DNA of 6,975 bases from Euzebyaceae bacterium (GTDB lineage: Bacteria > Actinomycetota > Nitriliruptoria > Euzebyales > Egibacteraceae). Of the stretch, positions 6,468-6,975 are shown piece after piece. Where the stretch lies: positions 1 to 6,975 of the forward strand of contig JACCXR010000133.1 in NCBI GenBank assembly GCA_013696915.1, given 5' to 3'. Every line of letters starts with the position of its first letter. Positions within the stretch are counted from its first letter, which is position 1. The notes below the pieces were generated by a model, which did not search any database, was not told where the DNA came from, and worked only from the letters and a program-made list of their open reading frames with translations. Made by a program: the position numbers and the translations under genes.

Positions 6468-6975
6468 GGGTCGAGGGAACCGTCACCCTGCAGGCGCCGC
6501 GGTCGCGGGTCTGGGAGGCGCTCCAGGACCCGGCCGTGCTCGCGCGCACGCTGCCGGGCTGCCACATGCTCGAGTCCACCGGACCCGACGCCTACCGGCT
6601 GACGGTCGCCGCCGGCGTGGCGTCCATCAAGGGCGTCTACACCGGCAGGGTCGCCCTGGTCGATCAGGTGCCGCCCGACGCCTACACCCTCAAGGCGTCC
6701 GGGCAGGGCGGGCCCGGCACGGTCGACGCGACCGCGCGCGTGACGCTGTCGGACACCCCGGACGGCGGCACGGCGGTGCACTACGACGCCGACGCGGTCG
6801 TCGGCGGGATGATCGGCGGCGTCGGGCAGCGCGTCCTGGCCGGCGTGGCGAAGCGCACCGCCGCCGAGTTCTTCTCCGCGGTGGACGCCGACGTGCTCGG
6901 CCCGGTGCCCGAGGCCGTCGAGGCGGGGGCGCCGGCGGCCCCGGAGGCAGCGCCGGCGGGCGCGGTCTACCGGCC
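6464..6975 (+). CDS. CoxG-like SRPBCC-family protein, 3'-truncated by window edge
   Basis: ATG 6464 shares ATGA with the large-subunit stop and has AGGAGG 7 nt upstream. The frame stays open to the right edge, giving 170 codons. Residues 1 to about 145 form a START/SRPBCC lipid-binding-type domain of the CoxG family: MRVEGTVTLQAPRSRVWEAL, DPAVLARTLPGC, a central IKGVYTGRVAL segment, a glycine-rich VVGGMIGGVGQRVL turn and the closing helix KRTAAEFFSAV. After this comes an Ala/Pro/Glu-rich linker (about residues 148-170), as in CoxG proteins, where such a linker leads to a C-terminal membrane anchor; the anchor itself would be beyond the window. CoxG of CO oxidisers is needed for coupling or anchoring CO dehydrogenase at the membrane and has been proposed to carry quinone. 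By analogy this protein could connect the molybdenum hydroxylase to the quinone pool. The family call is firm and the role is inferred. Confidence 0.88.
   Translation, partial: MRVEGTVTLQAPRSRVWEALQDPAVLARTLPGCHMLESTGPDAYRLTVAAGVASIKGVYTGRVALVDQVPPDAYTLKASGQGGPGTVDATARVTLSDTPDGGTAVHYDADAVVGGMIGGVGQRVLAGVAKRTAAEFFSAVDADVLGPVPEAVEAGAPAAPEAAPAGAVYR

Noticed and set aside
1..6975. Promoters, terminators, riboswitches, RNA genes, CRISPR arrays or mobile elements.
   Set aside because: No intergenic space exists between the six genes, and no repeat array, tRNA-like fold or transposase similarity was seen.

Overview
The window is a dense, single-strand stretch of very GC-rich bacterial DNA, well above 70% G+C by eye, with G/C at most third codon positions. 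GTG starts and Ala/Arg/Pro/Asp-rich proteins suggest a high-GC actinobacterium, including possibly a Thermoleophilia-type lineage. The sequence alone does not fix the genus. No rRNA, tRNA, CRISPR array, insertion sequence or intergenic gap is visible.

Layout, all on the + strand: (1) the 3' part of an fdrA-family gene, cut by the left edge and ending at 1226; (2) a DUF1116 gene (YlbE/AllG family), 1227-2681; (3) a CoxM-like FAD subunit, 2678-3580; (4) a CoxS-like 2x[2Fe-2S] subunit, 3577-4083; (5) a CoxL-like molybdopterin subunit, 4080-6467; (6) a CoxG-like SRPBCC gene from 6464, cut by the right edge. Every junction is either a direct abutment (stop then ATG, 1226/1227) or a 4-nt GTGA/ATGA overlap. 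The six genes therefore look like one operon with translational coupling, whose promoter and terminator both lie outside the window.

Functionally there are two modules. FdrA and DUF1116 proteins belong to the family set linked in E. coli allantoin catabolism to oxamate carbamoyltransferase (AllF/AllG, with AllH/DUF2877 as third partner), which releases carbamoyl phosphate. The second module is a complete three-subunit molybdenum hydroxylase of the xanthine dehydrogenase/CO dehydrogenase family plus a CoxG-like protein. The large subunit carries PYRGAGR where true (form I) CO dehydrogenase has AYRCSFR, so the copper-binding Cys is absent and CO oxidation is unlikely. My inference is that the operon encodes catabolism of a nitrogen heterocycle or ureide-like compound. 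The molybdenum enzyme would hydroxylate the substrate and pass electrons through Fe-S and FAD to an acceptor, possibly helped by CoxG, while the FdrA/DUF1116 pair would act in a carbamoyl-transfer step. The substrate is unknown, and this coupling is the most interesting point of the window.
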